From: JACDET01 sp038253825
Lineage (GTDB): Bacteria > Patescibacteriota > Microgenomatia > Levybacterales > UBA12049
Length of the DNA stretch: 8,385 bases
Direction: 5' to 3'
Assembly: GCA_038253825.1 (NCBI GenBank)
Contig: JBBSGT010000051.1
Location: 1-8,385, forward strand
The notes beneath the pieces are model-generated. The model was given only the letters and a program-made list of their open reading frames with translations, did not search any database and had not been told where the DNA came from. Made by a program: the position numbers and the translations under genes. Shown here piece after piece: positions 1 through 5,866 of this stretch. Position 1 is the first letter of the stretch. Each line of letters begins with the position of its first letter.

Positions 1-100
1 CGTATGGTTCAGTATTGCACCTACCTGCCAAACCTCAGCGGGCCGGCTTTGTTTCAGTTGAGTGGGGTGGAACCATTGATACAAAATAGGAAAAAGACGC
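1..100. other. Unassigned left edge, possible insertion-sequence end
   Basis: No gene can be assigned. The + strand is open in frame 1 from the window edge to a TAG at 118-120, but the peptide matches nothing I recognise and the frame overlaps the 3' end of the next gene. ATGGTTC at 4-10 is repeated inverted as GAACCAT at 70-76. The stretch AGTATTGCAC at 11-20 resembles the inward end of the IS30-type terminus at the right edge, read in reverse complement (AGTGATGCAC). It could be the tail of another IS30-like element, but similarity beyond about ten bases is poor. Low confidence. Confidence 0.2.
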
Positions 101-697
101 TTAATGAGCTGAAAAATTAGTAGCAATTTGTGTGAATTCATCTTCTAATTGTTGATCTACTATATCTTGTTTGTAGCCTAATTTAAAAAGATAAATTGTC
201 CCGCTCTTTTCGTAAATATATGCCGTTGAGTGAAGAGTGCCTTGTGGAGTTGGTATGGGGCGTTGATATTTGGTAGCAGTATTTCCACCGATAATCTCCT
301 TTGTTTTTTTGTATCCGAAAATTCCGAATTCAGATGTTAGATCACCAATAGAACTGAGATTTGCATCCACGACCTCAACGGTAATATGCGGATTCGTTTG
401 GGAAGATGGATTTTCTGGTTGCAAGAGAAAGATAGTTCCTTTATGATTACTCATTTCACTCTTATTCTCAGTCCATGATTTTGGATAATAGAGTATGTCT
501 CCATTCGTATTTTCATAAGAAGCATATTTGTTTAAATCGACAGGCTTGGAACTTGGAGAAGGTTTATTATTTGCTACGTTTGTATTTATCCGAGTTTCTG
601 GTTTGGTGGTGCTTTCTCCTTTCATTTCAACCACAAATCCTAAGATGCCGATTACGATGACGAGGCAGACAGCGGCAATCGTATATTTCTTTTTCAT
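101..697 (-). CDS. Membrane-anchored PsbP/MOG1-like-fold protein, function unknown
   Basis: A 198-residue protein. A short basic N-terminus (MKKK) precedes one hydrophobic segment at about residues 5-24, then a Ser/Pro/Asn/Lys-rich linker at about 25-58, then a globular domain at about 58-198. Cys11 lies inside the hydrophobic segment but has no proper lipobox (AAVC), so a signal anchor is more likely than a lipoprotein signal. The domain has the YYPKSW motif (70-75), a following strand ending ITVEVV (105-110), and a C-terminal 'tyrosine-rich strand then terminal helix' layout. These features are typical of PsbP/MOG1-like domains in small surface proteins of Gram-positive and CPR bacteria; the fold is inferred from pattern only. 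It is probably exported and held at the outer face of the membrane. The gene is transcribed divergently from 793-1605. The ATG at 697 has no SD and lies close to a promoter. No enzymatic residues are evident. Real gene: confident. Fold: moderate. Function: unknown. Confidence 0.75.
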   Translation of the reverse strand: MKKKYTIAAVCLVIVIGILGFVVEMKGESTTKPETRINTNVANNKPSPSSKPVDLNKYASYENTNGDILYYPKSWTENKSEMSNHKGTIFLLQPENPSSQTNPHITVEVVDANLSSIGDLTSEFGIFGYKKTKEIIGGNTATKYQRPIPTPQGTLHSTAYIYEKSGTIYLFKLGYKQDIVDQQLEDEFTQIATNFSAH

Positions 698-708
698 ACT
701 ATGAATTA

Positions 709-737
709 AGCCTAATGCGTTTCTTAATGCTTGTCAA
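709..737 (-). promoter_or_regulatory. Promoter of the 101-697 gene
   Basis: On the minus strand a perfect -35 box TTGACA (737-732) is followed after 17 nt by a weak -10 box TAGGCT (714-709). The predicted start near 702 leaves a 5' leader of only about 5 nt before the ATG at 697. The -10 is poor, so the exact start is uncertain. The -35 is one arm of an inverted pair TTGTCAA/TTGACAA (731-737 and 755-761) shared with the divergent promoter. Confidence 0.45.
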
Positions 738-754
738 TACTACTATTTTCGACG

Positions 755-787
755 TTGACAAATAGTGAGGAATAACCCTAATATAAT
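755..787 (+). promoter_or_regulatory. Promoter of the 793-1605 gene (near-leaderless)
   Basis: A perfect -35 TTGACA (755-760) is followed after 18 nt by TAATAT (779-784), which overlaps a perfect TATAAT (782-787, spacing 21). Either -10 predicts transcription starting at about 791-794, essentially at the ATG at 793. The only purine-rich run, AGGAA at 768-772, is about 20 nt from the ATG and would lie upstream of the transcript. Confidence 0.6.
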
Positions 788-792
788 AGTAT

Positions 793-1605
793 ATGCCTAA
801 AAAGAAAAAACGCACTCTACTGAGTACCATAAAGTTAGCTCGTGGTGGCGCAGGAAATCTCTTTGTCATTGGGATCATGGCAGGCATGATTGGTTTTGGA
901 GCAGCGGCTGTAAATGGGCTTAATCCACCCGCTGGACCAACTAATGGTGTTGCCGTAAAAGTAGTTTCACCGACTCCAGGGGGAACCCAGACCAATCTTC
1001 AATTGCAAACGTTTGGCTATGTAACGATTGCGCCCACGCCTCCCCCGACTAGCACTGGCACTATCTGCAAACAAGGCGGTGTTAATACTGAACCAACAAT
1101 TCTTGTCGGTTATGCCCCTGCATCAGGACAATCAGTAAGTGCAAGTGGACAAGTGAAAGTATGGGTTAGTGATGAAAATCCACCTTTTGTCGCACCGGGT
1201 GCAGTTGTAGAACCTACGACCGGCAAAGTAACGACGCCAGGTGATACCACAGCAAAAGCTGATGATAACTTCCTCTATTCACCGGCACTCTATATCGCTC
1301 CAGGTACCGTTGAGTCAGGGGGTACCCCTCATTTTCCTGATTTTATCAAAGGCAAATTTAATACCAATCCTACAGGTTTTAGCAGAGGCAGCTTTGGATC
1401 AGGAGGCAGCAAAAATGCATCACAAGGTCCTGCAATTGAGCCTATTCCTCCTGGTATTACACCAAGAGAAGATGACTTTCAATCTGAGTATCTATGGAAT
1501 GTTGCGTCGTTAGGTTTGGCAGCTGGCACATATCAAGGAGAATTCGTAATCCACGATGGAGATGATAATCGTGGCGTCGGTTGTGTTACTATACAAATTC
1601 AATAG
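793..1605 (+). CDS. Membrane-anchored secreted beta-rich protein, function unknown
   Basis: A 270-residue protein. The very basic N-terminus (MPKKKKR plus later Lys/Arg) is followed by one hydrophobic segment at about 22-40 that is rich in Gly, Ala and Met. This gives a membrane anchor with the rest outside, or a long signal peptide. A Pro/Thr/Gly-rich linker (about 43-88, including TPPPTSTG) leads to a beta-rich ectodomain. That domain has a strand-like VKVWVSDENPP region (121-131), a proposed surface loop rich in Gly and Ser (about 192-212), and a terminal strand pair running from GTYQGEF to VTIQIQ. There are only two cysteines, C92 and C264, at the two ends of the ectodomain, so a disulfide is plausible. 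This layout resembles Ig-like surface proteins seen near envelope genes in CPR bacteria, but I cannot name a family. No catalytic motif is visible. It is divergent from a second anchored protein, so a shared role at the cell surface is possible. Confidence 0.72.
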   Translation: MPKKKKRTLLSTIKLARGGAGNLFVIGIMAGMIGFGAAAVNGLNPPAGPTNGVAVKVVSPTPGGTQTNLQLQTFGYVTIAPTPPPTSTGTICKQGGVNTEPTILVGYAPASGQSVSASGQVKVWVSDENPPFVAPGAVVEPTTGKVTTPGDTTAKADDNFLYSPALYIAPGTVESGGTPHFPDFIKGKFNTNPTGFSRGSFGSGGSKNASQGPAIEPIPPGITPREDDFQSEYLWNVASLGLAAGTYQGEFVIHDGDDNRGVGCVTIQIQ

Positions 1606-1649
1606 TTTTCGTTTCATCCGAGGATTTTGCTTGATAACTGTTGATCCTC

Positions 1650-1690
1650 AAAAACAAAAAAAGCTTCCCACAACATGAGAAACTTCTTTT
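1650..1690 (-). terminator. Rho-independent terminator of the HU gene, possibly bidirectional
   Basis: Read on the minus strand, AAAAGAAGTTTCTC (1690-1677) pairs with GGGAAGCTTTTTTT (1669-1656) around a 7-nt loop, with G-U pairs. A T-run interrupted by one G continues to 1650. It lies 25 nt past the HU stop codon. On the plus strand the same hairpin is followed by TTTTGTCCTTTC, so it may also stop transcription coming from the convergent gene 793-1605. Confidence 0.65.
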
Positions 1691-1714
1691 GTCCTTTCAG
1701 ACTGCCTTTTCCAA

Positions 1715-1987
1715 TTAGCGTATAGCTTTTTTCAAAGTTTTTCCTGCAGTAAATCCGGGAGCTTTGCGGGCAGACAAGGTAATTGCTGCGCCAGTCTTAG
1801 GATTACGTCCGACACGCTGTTGGCGGCTTCGGACACTAAAGGTGCCAAATCCTGTCAATACGACTTTTTCCCCACGTTTGAGAGAATCGCGGATTGTGTT
1901 CAGGGTTGTTTGGACAGAGTCACGAGCAGCTTTGTTGGTAAGGTTTGCCTTTTTTGCAACAACTTCAATGAGATCTTTTTTAGTCAA
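1715..1987 (-). CDS. hup: DNA-binding protein HU
   Basis: A 90-residue HU/IHF-family histone-like protein, the usual length for HU. It forms dimers that bend and compact DNA and support recombination and replication. The N-terminal helical dimerisation part (1-40, MTKKDLIEVVAKKANL) is followed by the family signature GFGTF (46-50) and the DNA-gripping arm with RNPKTG (61-66). Its proline (P63) is the residue that intercalates in HU family members. The C-terminus is APGFTAGKTLKKAI, typical of HU rather than IHF. The start codon is TTG at 1987. It is fixed by a perfect 9-base SD six nucleotides upstream and by the exact family N-terminus; no nearby ATG fits. The gene is monocistronic, with its own promoter (2043-2071) and terminator (1650-1690). 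Identification is very secure; the specific paralogue name is not. Confidence 0.96.
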   Translation of the reverse strand: MTKKDLIEVVAKKANLTNKAARDSVQTTLNTIRDSLKRGEKVVLTGFGTFSVRSRQQRVGRNPKTGAAITLSARKAPGFTAGKTLKKAIR

Positions 1988-1993
1988 AGAGAC

Positions 1994-2002
1994 TCACCTC
2001 CT
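1994..2002 (-). promoter_or_regulatory. Strong ribosome binding site that fixes the HU TTG start
   Basis: The minus strand reads AGGAGGTGA at 2002-1994, full complementarity to the 16S rRNA 3' end. It is six bases before the TTG at 1987. This is the only perfect SD in the window, and it justifies the non-ATG start. Confidence 0.9.
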
Positions 2003-2042
2003 CACGTGTAAAATAAGCTAGACAAATCATGCGATTAGATTA

Positions 2043-2071
2043 ACAATACAAGGAAAAGGATAGGTTGTCAA
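2043..2071 (-). promoter_or_regulatory. Promoter of the HU gene
   Basis: On the minus strand a perfect -35 TTGACA (2071-2066) is followed after 17 nt by TATTGT (2048-2043). The start is predicted near 2036, giving a leader of about 49 nt that contains the SD. HU is therefore one of only two genes here with a conventional leader and SD. Confidence 0.65.
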
Positions 2072-2174
2072 GAGGACTAATGATCAGATTAAATACCACT
2101 TGCAAGAGGTTGTACATGTATAAAACGTAGCATCTCTCCTAGATTGCCCTCTATTGACTTGCAGGTATAGTAAA

Positions 2175-2204
2175 TTGTATGAAAGTTGTATACTAAGATA
2201 CTAT
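2175..2204 (+). promoter_or_regulatory. Promoter of the hydrolase gene, leaderless placement
   Basis: TTGTAT (2175-2180) is followed after 18 nt by TACTAT (2199-2204), which puts the predicted +1 at 2211, the A of the ATG. A second -10-like TATACT lies at 2189-2194. There is no SD before the ATG (the upstream bases read CTATTTGTCT). The boxes are imperfect, so the exact start is tentative. Confidence 0.45.
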
Positions 2205-2210
2205 TTGTCT

Positions 2211-3458
2211 ATGTCCGAATATAGCCCTATAGGCGATGAATCCCGAAGAAAAGCTCATGAAGAGGCACGTGTAATTGGTGCAAAACAAGGCCAACCAAAG
2301 GAAAAGCCAGAGATACACACATTAAACGGCGCTAAGGATGCTTTTTGGCGGTTTAATAATAGTGTCGTTCGCCCAATTCCGCAAGACCTTACAGGTCAAA
2401 GTTTTGATACTCCCAATCCTGATTTCTTTCCCCTAAGCACAAACGAAAGTGGTGTAGCTTCTATACAAAACCTGAGTCTTGAAGAAGCTTTGGGAAAAAC
2501 GCAGGTACTGCTTCCTTCCCCTGAACCGGGAATTCCACAGCGATTACGTGCCGAAATTGCGCAGCAACAAATTCGCCATGATCCAGAAACAGGTCAAGGT
2601 TTAAATAGTGTTTTCTTAAATCGAGAAGCGCTCACAAAACACCCAAACAATGCAGTCAGTGTCTACAGTGGTCTCTATTTGAACGTAATTGGGGAGAAGG
2701 ATGAATCGCAGCAACGGCTCCTTGAGCTAGCAAAAAGAATGCCAAATCGAGCATTAATTTCATTTGATTATCCTGGTATGGGAGCATCCGATCATATGAC
2801 TGAAGAACAAAAAGATACCAGTAAACAAACAGGTTACTTTGCTGTTGCAGATGCACAACTACGAATTTTGCAAGATATGGGCATTACAAAAATCAATGTC
2901 TTTGGTATTTCTCAAGGAGGATATGCATCTCTTGCACTTGCAGATCGTGCGAATGAATTTGGCATTACAGTAGAAAATGCAATAATAATTGGTACACCTG
3001 GCGTAGGGCACACACCATTACCGATTATCGGTGCTAGAGAAGGACTTGCGTTTACACAACTTGATGTCCATCATAGCTCACCCGCAGATCCTGAGATGTG
3101 GGAAGCGACGCATGCAGAGCATCCTGATGAACCAAATTTGGTGGCTGAATTAATGCGAAAAGATCCTTGGGCTCGCTATGCACGAATGATGACCAAGGAT
3201 ACTGTCTATGAGAGAGCGCGTAAAGCACTTATTGAACATCCTGGTTTGCGAATATTATTTGTTAGTGGTTCAGAAGATAGCATCAGTCCATTAAAGAAGC
3301 TCAATACCGTTATTTCGAAGTTAAAAGCAGAATTTGATGGGATTTCTCGAGCTCGCGTTAATCAAGTTATTAAACCCGGTGAAGGACATTTAGCTGAGGT
3401 ACATCCGAAGGAACTAGCATCCATAGTGAAATCACAGCTCGAAGGAACATTCTTATAA
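2211..3458 (+). CDS. Alpha/beta hydrolase with an N-terminal extension
   Basis: A 415-residue protein when begun at ATG 2211. The upstream in-frame TTG at 2154 would add 19 residues but lies across the promoter and has no SD. The C-terminal two-thirds is an alpha/beta hydrolase. It has an early strand and turn, LISFDYPGMGASDHM (182-196), at the usual oxyanion region. The nucleophile elbow is FGISQGG with Ser234, the acid is in VSGSEDSISP (Asp356), and His393 lies in PGEGHLAEVHP. The triad is therefore complete and activity is expected on an ester, thioester or similar bond; the substrate cannot be read from the sequence. About 140 N-terminal residues match nothing I recognise. The region at about 265-330 between the core strands is probably a lid. 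There is no signal peptide or TM segment, so it is likely cytoplasmic. It is monocistronic: HU is divergent and rny convergent. No clear GC-rich terminator follows. Confidence 0.88.
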   Translation: MSEYSPIGDESRRKAHEEARVIGAKQGQPKEKPEIHTLNGAKDAFWRFNNSVVRPIPQDLTGQSFDTPNPDFFPLSTNESGVASIQNLSLEEALGKTQVLLPSPEPGIPQRLRAEIAQQQIRHDPETGQGLNSVFLNREALTKHPNNAVSVYSGLYLNVIGEKDESQQRLLELAKRMPNRALISFDYPGMGASDHMTEEQKDTSKQTGYFAVADAQLRILQDMGITKINVFGISQGGYASLALADRANEFGITVENAIIIGTPGVGHTPLPIIGAREGLAFTQLDVHHSSPADPEMWEATHAEHPDEPNLVAELMRKDPWARYARMMTKDTVYERARKALIEHPGLRILFVSGSEDSISPLKKLNTVISKLKAEFDGISRARVNQVIKPGEGHLAEVHPKELASIVKSQLEGTFL

Positions 3459-3541
3459 GATAAGAGTTATTCAGCGTAGCTACAACGATATGGGATAGCT
3501 TTGGGACGAAAAATTATTTATATAATAAACTCACGAAAGCT

Positions 3542-4816
3542 TTAGACAATAGTGGATTCAGGGTAGACAGCGCGGAATTCTCGGATTGCAGTCACTTTCA
3601 CTTCGCCAGGCACTGCCAATGATTTACTGACTTCTTCTTGAATTTTGCGGGAGAGTATTACTGTCTGTGCATCATCTAATTTCCCAGGATTAATAATAAC
3701 ACGGAGTTCACGTCCTGCTTCAAAGGCATATGCATCTTCAACACCCTCATAATTTTTGGCGATCTGTTCCATTTCTGTCAAACGCTGACCATACTTCTCT
3801 AGATCTTCATATCGAGCACCTGGTCGAGCAGCTGATATAGCATCTGCGATGTGTACAATGACTGATTCGACACTTGAGAATGGTTTGTCTTCGTGATGTT
3901 CTGCCACGGCATTGATGATCGGCTCTGGGAAGTTGTAGCGCTTGAGAAGTTCTGCACCTAATTTGACGTGACTGCCGTCTCCCACAAGAATTTTTCCGAT
4001 ATCATGGAATAAACAACCGATGCGAACAATATCGACATTGGCACCGATCTCATGAGCAATATGAATACCGATTTTGGTTTCTTCCAACGTATGAACGAGC
4101 AAATTCTGTCCGTATGACGTACGAAACTTCATGCGGCCCAAAAGTGGATACAAATCTGCAGGCAGACTGTATACGTTAACTTCATTGGCTAACTTTTCCC
4201 CTTCTTGGAACATAATCTTCTCAAGTTCTTCACGAGTTTGAGTGACAACTTCTTCGATACGGAATGGTTGGACCCGGGTATCTTTGAGTAACTTTTCAAG
4301 TGAGCGCCGCGCAACTTCCCGGCGAACTTGATCAAATGACGAGAGGCGAATAATACCTTCTTCATCAAGATCAACATCAACGCCAGTTGCTTGTTCAAAA
4401 GCACGGATATTTCGTCCTTCTTTACCGATGATACGACCTTTCATTTCCTCATCAGGAACTTTCACAATCGAAACAGTGTACTCAGGGACAACCTGCAAGG
4501 CACCATGTTTGAGGCTATCCAAGACGACTTCCTGTGCCTTTGCATCCGCAGTGGCTCTAGCTTCATCTTCGCGTTCGCGAATGATTTTGGCCATCATGGC
4601 TGCTGCGTCTTTTTCTGTCTCAGCAAGAAGTTGCTTTTTTGCATCTTCGGAGGTGAGATTGGAAACTGATTCCAACTTTTTAATATAGTTTTGTCGTTGC
4701 TTTTCAATCTCCGCTTTATCTTTTTCAAGTTCTTCCCGTTTTTCTTCGATCTTGTCCTGACGCTCGATAAGCTTTTTTTCTAATTCAATTAAGTTTTGTT
4801 CGTTTGTAGTTGCCAT
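3542..4816 (-). CDS. rny: Ribonuclease Y lacking the N-terminal membrane anchor
   Basis: An endoribonuclease that starts mRNA decay in many bacteria lacking RNase E. It has 424 residues, while the family is usually about 500-520. Order: charged coiled coil (about 5-100), KH RNA-binding domain with the GRIIGKEGRNIRAFE motif (127-141), then an HD domain. Metal and catalytic residues are all visible: H242 (in HTLEE), H271-D272 (FHDIGK), H307-H308 (EHHED) and D325 (ADAISAARPGAR). The conserved C-terminal domain ends at about 420. The N-terminal TM helix of typical RNase Y is absent. The same frame runs into a TAA only about 14 codons before the ATG, with no hydrophobic stretch, so this is not a wrong start choice. 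The enzyme should be soluble or recruited by a partner. There is no SD at the ATG. It lies downstream of recA-recX-DUF1653 on the same strand but has its own strong promoter. A weak AT-only hairpin plus T-run lies just past the stop (3528-3509, minus strand). Confidence 0.95.
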   Translation of the reverse strand: MATTNEQNLIELEKKLIERQDKIEEKREELEKDKAEIEKQRQNYIKKLESVSNLTSEDAKKQLLAETEKDAAAMMAKIIREREDEARATADAKAQEVVLDSLKHGALQVVPEYTVSIVKVPDEEMKGRIIGKEGRNIRAFEQATGVDVDLDEEGIIRLSSFDQVRREVARRSLEKLLKDTRVQPFRIEEVVTQTREELEKIMFQEGEKLANEVNVYSLPADLYPLLGRMKFRTSYGQNLLVHTLEETKIGIHIAHEIGANVDIVRIGCLFHDIGKILVGDGSHVKLGAELLKRYNFPEPIINAVAEHHEDKPFSSVESVIVHIADAISAARPGARYEDLEKYGQRLTEMEQIAKNYEGVEDAYAFEAGRELRVIINPGKLDDAQTVILSRKIQEEVSKSLAVPGEVKVTAIREFRAVYPESTIV

Positions 4817-4855
4817 AGTATTTTTTGCAGAGAGAGGCGAGCTTAAAGAAGCTGG

Positions 4856-4894
4856 TTATGCGTTGCGTATGATTTTGCCTGTGACGCTCTTCAT
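4856..4894 (-). CDS. Possible 12-codon upstream ORF in the rny leader
   Basis: Within the predicted rny leader, an ATG at 4894 opens a frame encoding MKSVTGKIIRNA and ending in TAA at 4858-4856, 39 nt before the rny ATG. An SD-like AAAGGA (4904-4899) sits four bases upstream, shorter than ideal. It could be a leader peptide that couples or tunes rny translation. Short ORFs arise easily by chance, so this is tentative. A small hairpin CTCGA/TCGAG (4907-4921) precedes it. Confidence 0.25.
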   Translation of the reverse strand: MKSVTGKIIRNA

Positions 4895-4949
4895 AAATTC
4901 CTTTATCTCGATTAGCTCGAGGACTCAATATCTCATCTGCGACAAATAT

Positions 4950-4978
4950 ATTATACGCAGTTACCACGTTTTATGCAA
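4950..4978 (-). promoter_or_regulatory. Strong promoter of rny
   Basis: On the minus strand TTGCAT (4978-4973) is followed after exactly 17 nt by a perfect TATAAT (4955-4950). The start is predicted near 4943, leaving a leader of about 127 nt before the rny ATG. This is the longest leader predicted in the window and contrasts with the near-leaderless layout of most neighbours. Confidence 0.7.
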
Positions 4979-5072
4979 GTATTCTACGTTAAACTCTCAT
5001 TCACTTGCAGGCTATCGGCTCTGATGTGCTTGCATTCTCCTAGTCCCTCGCAAGAGCTGGAATCAAATAGTG

Positions 5073-5336
5073 CTAGACAATCTCTTTATCATTCTCCGCG
5101 AGAAACGTAAAACGAGAGATAGTTTGGTTATGAACAGTTACCGTTTCTAAAAACATAGAAAGAGGCCGAACCCAAAAATGGTTTGGATCATCTGTTTCAT
5201 GTCGATAAACAACAACTTCCTCAAGTGTTTCACTCTGATTTGCCACACCATACACAATAACCCTCTGTCCTTTATAGTGCTTATAGATGCCACGTTTGAG
5301 ACGTTTTGCGGTTGCTGAAAGTTTGTAATCAATCAT
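5073..5336 (-). CDS. DUF1653 domain protein
   Basis: A small soluble protein of 87 residues that is almost entirely one DUF1653 domain (about 16-80). The family pattern is visible as GIYKHYKGQRVIVYGVA (16-32), then VVVYRHE (41-47), then FWVRPLSMFLETV (54-66) and SRFTFL (74-79). The family is widespread and small, and its molecular function is not established; the compact all-beta pattern suggests a binding module rather than an enzyme. The gene starts 12 nt after the recX stop and is probably co-transcribed with recA-recX. A near-perfect promoter also overlaps the recX stop and would give a 5-nt leader. There is no SD. No TM segment or Cys cluster is seen. Family call is confident, function unknown. 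Confidence 0.88.
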   Translation of the reverse strand: MIDYKLSATAKRLKRGIYKHYKGQRVIVYGVANQSETLEEVVVYRHETDDPNHFWVRPLSMFLETVTVHNQTISRFTFLAENDKEIV

Positions 5337-5347
5337 AGAACAAATCC

Positions 5348-5377
5348 ATTATATCGTTTCATTCAGTACCTCATCAA
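5348..5377 (-). promoter_or_regulatory. Internal promoter of the DUF1653 gene overlapping the recX stop
   Basis: On the minus strand TTGATG (5377-5372), inside recX, is followed after 18 nt by a perfect TATAAT (5353-5348). The -10 box contains the recX TAA stop codon. The start is predicted near 5341, five bases before the ATG at 5336. This would let the gene be expressed independently of recA-recX. Confidence 0.5.
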
Positions 5378-5831
5378 TCGCTTTTTTGATGACTTCCCAA
5401 CCATACCCACGCCGTGCAAGAAATGCGCCAACTTTGTTATAAATTTCTTGTCTGGGTTGATCATGTAAGCGTTGGACACGTCTTTCTATCAGACTTTTCG
5501 CCTGAGTAAGTTCATCAGAAATCTCTTCGTGCGCCTCATTGAGAACTTGCTCAATAAGATCATCTGCAATTCCCTTTTGTCTCAGTTCTATTTGTAATAA
5601 ACGCTTGCCTCGCGGGCGCAACCGGGCACGTTGGAGAACCCAGGAGCGTGCAAACGTCTCATCATTGAGGAACTTTTGTTTTTTCAGTCGCAGCACAATA
5701 GTTTCAATAATCTCAGGCTCTGCTTTTTTCTTAGCTAAATAATCACGTATTTCTTTTTCTGAGCGGTTGCGGATAGTAAGATAACGATAACAGTTCTTAA
5801 GATATTCGGAAATTTTTTCAGTAAGATCCAT
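5349..5831 (-). CDS. recX: Regulatory protein RecX
   Basis: A 160-residue RecX, the modulator that binds RecA filaments and limits their extension. It is built of three-helix repeats. The first contains YRYLTIRNRSEKEIRDYLAK (16-35) and FLNDETFARSWVLQRARLRP (54-73). The second contains RGKRLLQIELRQKGI (74-88), and the third GAFLARRGYGWEVIKKAIDE (135-154). The protein is rich in Lys, Arg and Glu, as is typical of the family. It lies 35 nt after the recA stop, the classical recA-recX pairing, so it is most likely co-transcribed. A TATACT box also ends exactly six bases before its ATG and could make a separate leaderless transcript. No SD precedes the ATG; the CCTCCT near 5858-5863 on the sense strand is the complement of an SD, not an SD. 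Identification is secure. Confidence 0.94.
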   Translation of the reverse strand: MDLTEKISEYLKNCYRYLTIRNRSEKEIRDYLAKKKAEPEIIETIVLRLKKQKFLNDETFARSWVLQRARLRPRGKRLLQIELRQKGIADDLIEQVLNEAHEEISDELTQAKSLIERRVQRLHDQPRQEIYNKVGAFLARRGYGWEVIKKAIDEVLNETI

Positions 5832-5837
5832 GCATTT

Positions 5838-5866
5838 AGTATACTTCGTTTGGGCTTAGGAGGAAA
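5838..5866 (-). promoter_or_regulatory. Possible recX-proximal promoter
   Basis: On the minus strand TATACT (5843-5838) puts the predicted +1 at 5831, the A of the recX ATG. The -35 position (TTTCCT, 5866-5861, spacing 17) is weak. Evidence rests mainly on the -10 box and its exact placement in the 35-nt recA-recX gap. Confidence 0.3.

Noticed and set aside
699..995. Minus-strand open frame over the start of the 793-1605 gene
   Set aside because: It is a shadow of a plausible signal-anchor protein on the plus strand and covers the divergent promoters.
1620..1649. GAGGAT/ATCCTC hairpin as terminator of the 793-1605 gene
   Set aside because: It is a short stem with an 18-nt loop, followed by A rather than T on the plus strand.
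2154..2210. Upstream TTG start extending the hydrolase by 19 residues
   Set aside because: No SD, the added residues are unlike the rest, and the segment contains the likely promoter; ATG 2211 fits the -10 spacing.
4785..4967. 60-codon open frame overlapping the rny start
   Set aside because: It begins upstream of the predicted rny transcription start, has no SD, has no family features, and overlaps rny in another frame.
5000..5072. Stop-free stretch on the minus strand after the DUF1653 gene
   Set aside because: It has no start codon, only about 33 codons, and no recognised peptide; most likely chance.
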